From Diplocarpon mali (Eukaryota > Ascomycota > Leotiomycetes > Helotiales > Drepanopezizaceae), in assembly GCA_024741835.1 (NCBI GenBank), contig JAENRP010000253.1, positions 46,631 to 65,678 of the forward strand: a stretch of 19,048 nucleotides of DNA. Direction: 5' to 3'. The translations under genes were made by a program, and so were the position numbers. Every line of letters starts with the position of its first letter. Position 1 is the first letter of the stretch. The notes beneath the pieces were generated by a model. That model was not told the origin of the DNA. It ran no database searches and saw nothing but the letters and a program-made list of their open reading frames with translations. Below, piece by piece: positions 17,306 to 19,048 of the stretch.

Positions 17306-17500
17306 TATTAAGATGGGTGATATAGCTATCACTCTGATATATTATCATATGACTCTACTGCTTAATCAGTAGGATATTGATACGTATATAGCTATAGGGA
17401 AGAAAGGGGTAACCTTCCTTCCCTAACTCTTATTAATATATCAACCATCGACCTTTAGAAGCCTCCTTTACCTACTGCGCCGACTTACTTAAGCTTAATA
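17306..17500 (+). repeat. 5' LTR of copia B (195 bp)
   Basis: It starts TATTAAGATGGGTGATATAG (TGTTGAGATAGG before RIP) and ends AAGCTTAATA. The gypsy integrase frame stops exactly at its first base. Confidence 0.93.
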
Positions 17501-17511
17501 GGTTATAAGCC
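17501..17511 (+). other. Candidate primer-binding site of copia B
   Basis: GGTTATAAGCC directly follows the LTR, identical to the copia A site at 11084-11094, and is copia-like (initiator methionine tRNA internal pairing). The assignment is inferred. Confidence 0.45.
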
Positions 17512-17904
17512 TTAGCTAGACCGATAAAAGATTATTAACTTCCCTTAGAAAGCACTTACGCTACAACTATTAGTAGGAAGTTGAATAAGACTTATAGTAA
17601 GAGGCGAGCAATCGGCGAATAAGAGGTGTGATTCCCTATTTAGCTAACCTATATTGCAAGAAGTATAATTCCTTGCTTTATAACCCCTTTAGTACTATAA
17701 GAGGTATGATTCTTTGCTTTATTATGTTTTATAAGAGGTATGATTCCCTGCGTTATAGCCTAAAAACCCTTTTCGATAAGAGGACTTCCTCCCTATTTAA
17801 TACTTTTATAATACTGCTATTTAATCATTTCGACTGTTTAATAGGAGGAGTGCCCTTAACTATTTAATTTATTTGATTTTAATACAATTCTATTCGAAAC
17901 GGCA
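17512..17904 (+). other. Leader of copia B with tandem repeats
   Basis: This is untranslated leader. From 17621 to 17752 it holds repeats of AAGAGGTATGATTCCYTGC type (17621, ~17658, 17699, 17733), the inverse of the copia A block at 10845-10976. The open frame at 17628-17867 falls in this block and has no counterpart kept as coding in copia A. Confidence 0.7.
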
Positions 17905-19048
17905 ATGGCTTCTGATTCCGATTGAAATACTAGACCTAAAGACCTCTAACTCTTTTAAAAGAACTAGCAATAATAGTTCGACGATTTAGAGCTTTACTTT
18001 AAGAGCAAAGGCATCGAAATAGCGATTTAAAAGATACTTATTAAATACGCGAGAATAGCCCTTTATATTCCCTCTACTAATTCGTCTACTTCTACTTTAA
18101 TAGCTAATGCAACTGCTAAGGATTTGCTAAATATACTAAATAAGCTTAGCCTAAGAGCTTTAGTAGATAATAACTAAGAATCCTAGAGGTAGATTTTAAA
18201 TATAGAAAAGGAGAAGGAATATAGGTTGGCCTTAGCTAAATGCAAGCTTAAGATTAATAGAGGTTTAAGCGATAAAGACTGAGATTTTATTTGAGTTTAT
18301 AATAACGCAAAGATAAGATAGGATACTTTAAAGGTAAAATACTCTTAAACAACTGCCTTTAATACTTAGTATCTATTATAATAAATTACTTTATTTTAAT
18401 ATAAAAAAGATAAAGATAGTAAAGATATAGATATAAATATAGACTTTGCTTAATCTATATTATATAAAGTAAAGAGGAGAGTAAGAGCTATAGATCCTAG
18501 GATAGCTATAACTTTTAAAGAAACTTAGCTTTTTAGTTTCCTACTTAATAGCCTTCTTCTTAAGTTCGCTATTGCGAAATAATCTCTTCTTATTTAACCT
18601 AACCTTAAGATCTATAAGAAGATCCACCTCCTTCGAACTATTAAGTAAGACTTTGAAGGATGCTCTAAATCGGCAAATGCTGCGTTATAGGATAATAATA
18701 AGCCTAAGAAGAGGAAAGAGCGTAGGATAAGCCCTTAAGCTTATTAAGGATACTACTTTTATAATAGTGCTTATAATATTACTAATTATAAAGTTAAAAG
18801 GCAACTAATTAATATAATTGCTAGCTTTAATATTAAAAACAATTGAAGCAGAAGTTAAGAAGCAAACTGCCCTTATCTTACTAAAGGCTGCAACTACTAA
18901 GGAAAGGTAAAGGAAAAGGCTATTTAGCTAGAACTTTAGTAGATACTTTTAATAATAATAGTAGGTTATTTAAACTTAAATCTACTTTTAATAATTTAGA
19001 TAATAATTATAATAAAGATACTTATATTTTAAAAGCCGATCTTTATAA
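17905..19048 (+). pseudogene. Copia B gag and start of protease region, partial
   Basis: ATG at 17905 is intact (M-A-S-D-S-D, then TGA from a former CGA). This copy supports the start codon that copia A has lost. The gag reads F-D-D-L-E-L-Y-F near 17979 and the zinc-knuckle-like Y-Y-F-Y-N-S-A-Y at about 18751-18789, where all four ligand positions are Tyr; copia A still has Cys at the last. Near 18838-18840 it reads AAAAAC where copia A has AAAAAGC, a one-base loss that shifts the frame after about residue 310. It runs off the window before the protease active site. Function as in copia A: capsid/nucleocapsid of the retrotransposon particle; dead here. Confidence 0.85.

Larger units (their letters stand above)
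17306..19048 (+). mobile_element. Copia B: 5' part of a third copy, inserted in gypsy integrase
   Basis: The LTR (17306-17500), leader (17501-17904) and gag/protease start (17905-19048) match copia A in inverse orientation (11289 down to 9546). LTR and leader have identical lengths to copia A, and only one single-base gap was found, in gag. The element continues past the window edge. Confidence 0.93.

Noticed and set aside
17628..17867. Plus-strand open frame of 79 codons
   Set aside because: It falls in the copia B leader repeats, before the family gag start at 17905.
1..19048. Mitochondrial DNA, suggested by high AT content
   Set aside because: The content is nuclear LTR retrotransposons with RIP-type CA/TG to TA changes. 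No mitochondrial genes or tRNAs were seen.

Overview
The window looks like a transposon graveyard from the nuclear genome of a filamentous ascomycete (Pezizomycotina-type). It is AT-rich. TA dinucleotides are very common, CA and TG are scarce, and reading frames are full of TAA/TAG where glutamine or tryptophan codons are expected. Differences between repeat copies are almost all C/T or G/A transitions. Together these are the mark of repeat-induced point mutation (RIP). I see no intact protein gene, no tRNA or rRNA gene and no CRISPR array.

Layout from left to right. (1) About 1-3841: an LTR-bounded element ('element D'). Two ~439-bp LTRs enclose ~3 kb with a long broken reading frame of unknown family (593-3296); I see no reverse transcriptase or integrase in it. 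(2) 3842-5107 and 11290-11922: an unrecognised broken plus-strand gene ('gene X') split by a transposon, followed by a short, less mutated stretch. (3) 5108-11289: a complete Ty1/copia element on the minus strand ('copia A'). It has two 195-bp LTRs, a perfect 5-bp target duplication (ATCTT), a 404-bp leader and one 1,696-codon gag-pol frame, which RIP filled with stops but which keeps its phase at every landmark. (4) 11923-12186: the 3' end of a second copy ('copia C', minus strand), cut off by (5) 12187-17305: a plus-strand Ty3/gypsy element with LTR, gag zinc knuckle, protease, RT, RNase H and integrase. Its integrase is broken just after the catalytic glutamate by (6) 17306-19048: the 5' part of a third copy ('copia B', plus strand), which runs off the right edge.

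The nesting gives part of the order of events. Copia A entered gene X, and copia C landed just beyond gene X (their relative order is not visible). Gypsy then entered copia C, and copia B entered gypsy. Copia A and copia B are one family in opposite directions, so 9546-11289 and 17306-19048 form a ~1.74-kb inverted repeat.

The most unusual feature is a palindromic motif of about 24-30 bp found in both element D and copia A. Inside coding frames it is always read in the same phase, as a T-P-R-P-like peptide. In copia A it forms a ten-unit in-frame array between protease and integrase. It behaves like a coding minisatellite, or small in-frame insertion element, shared by unrelated transposons.
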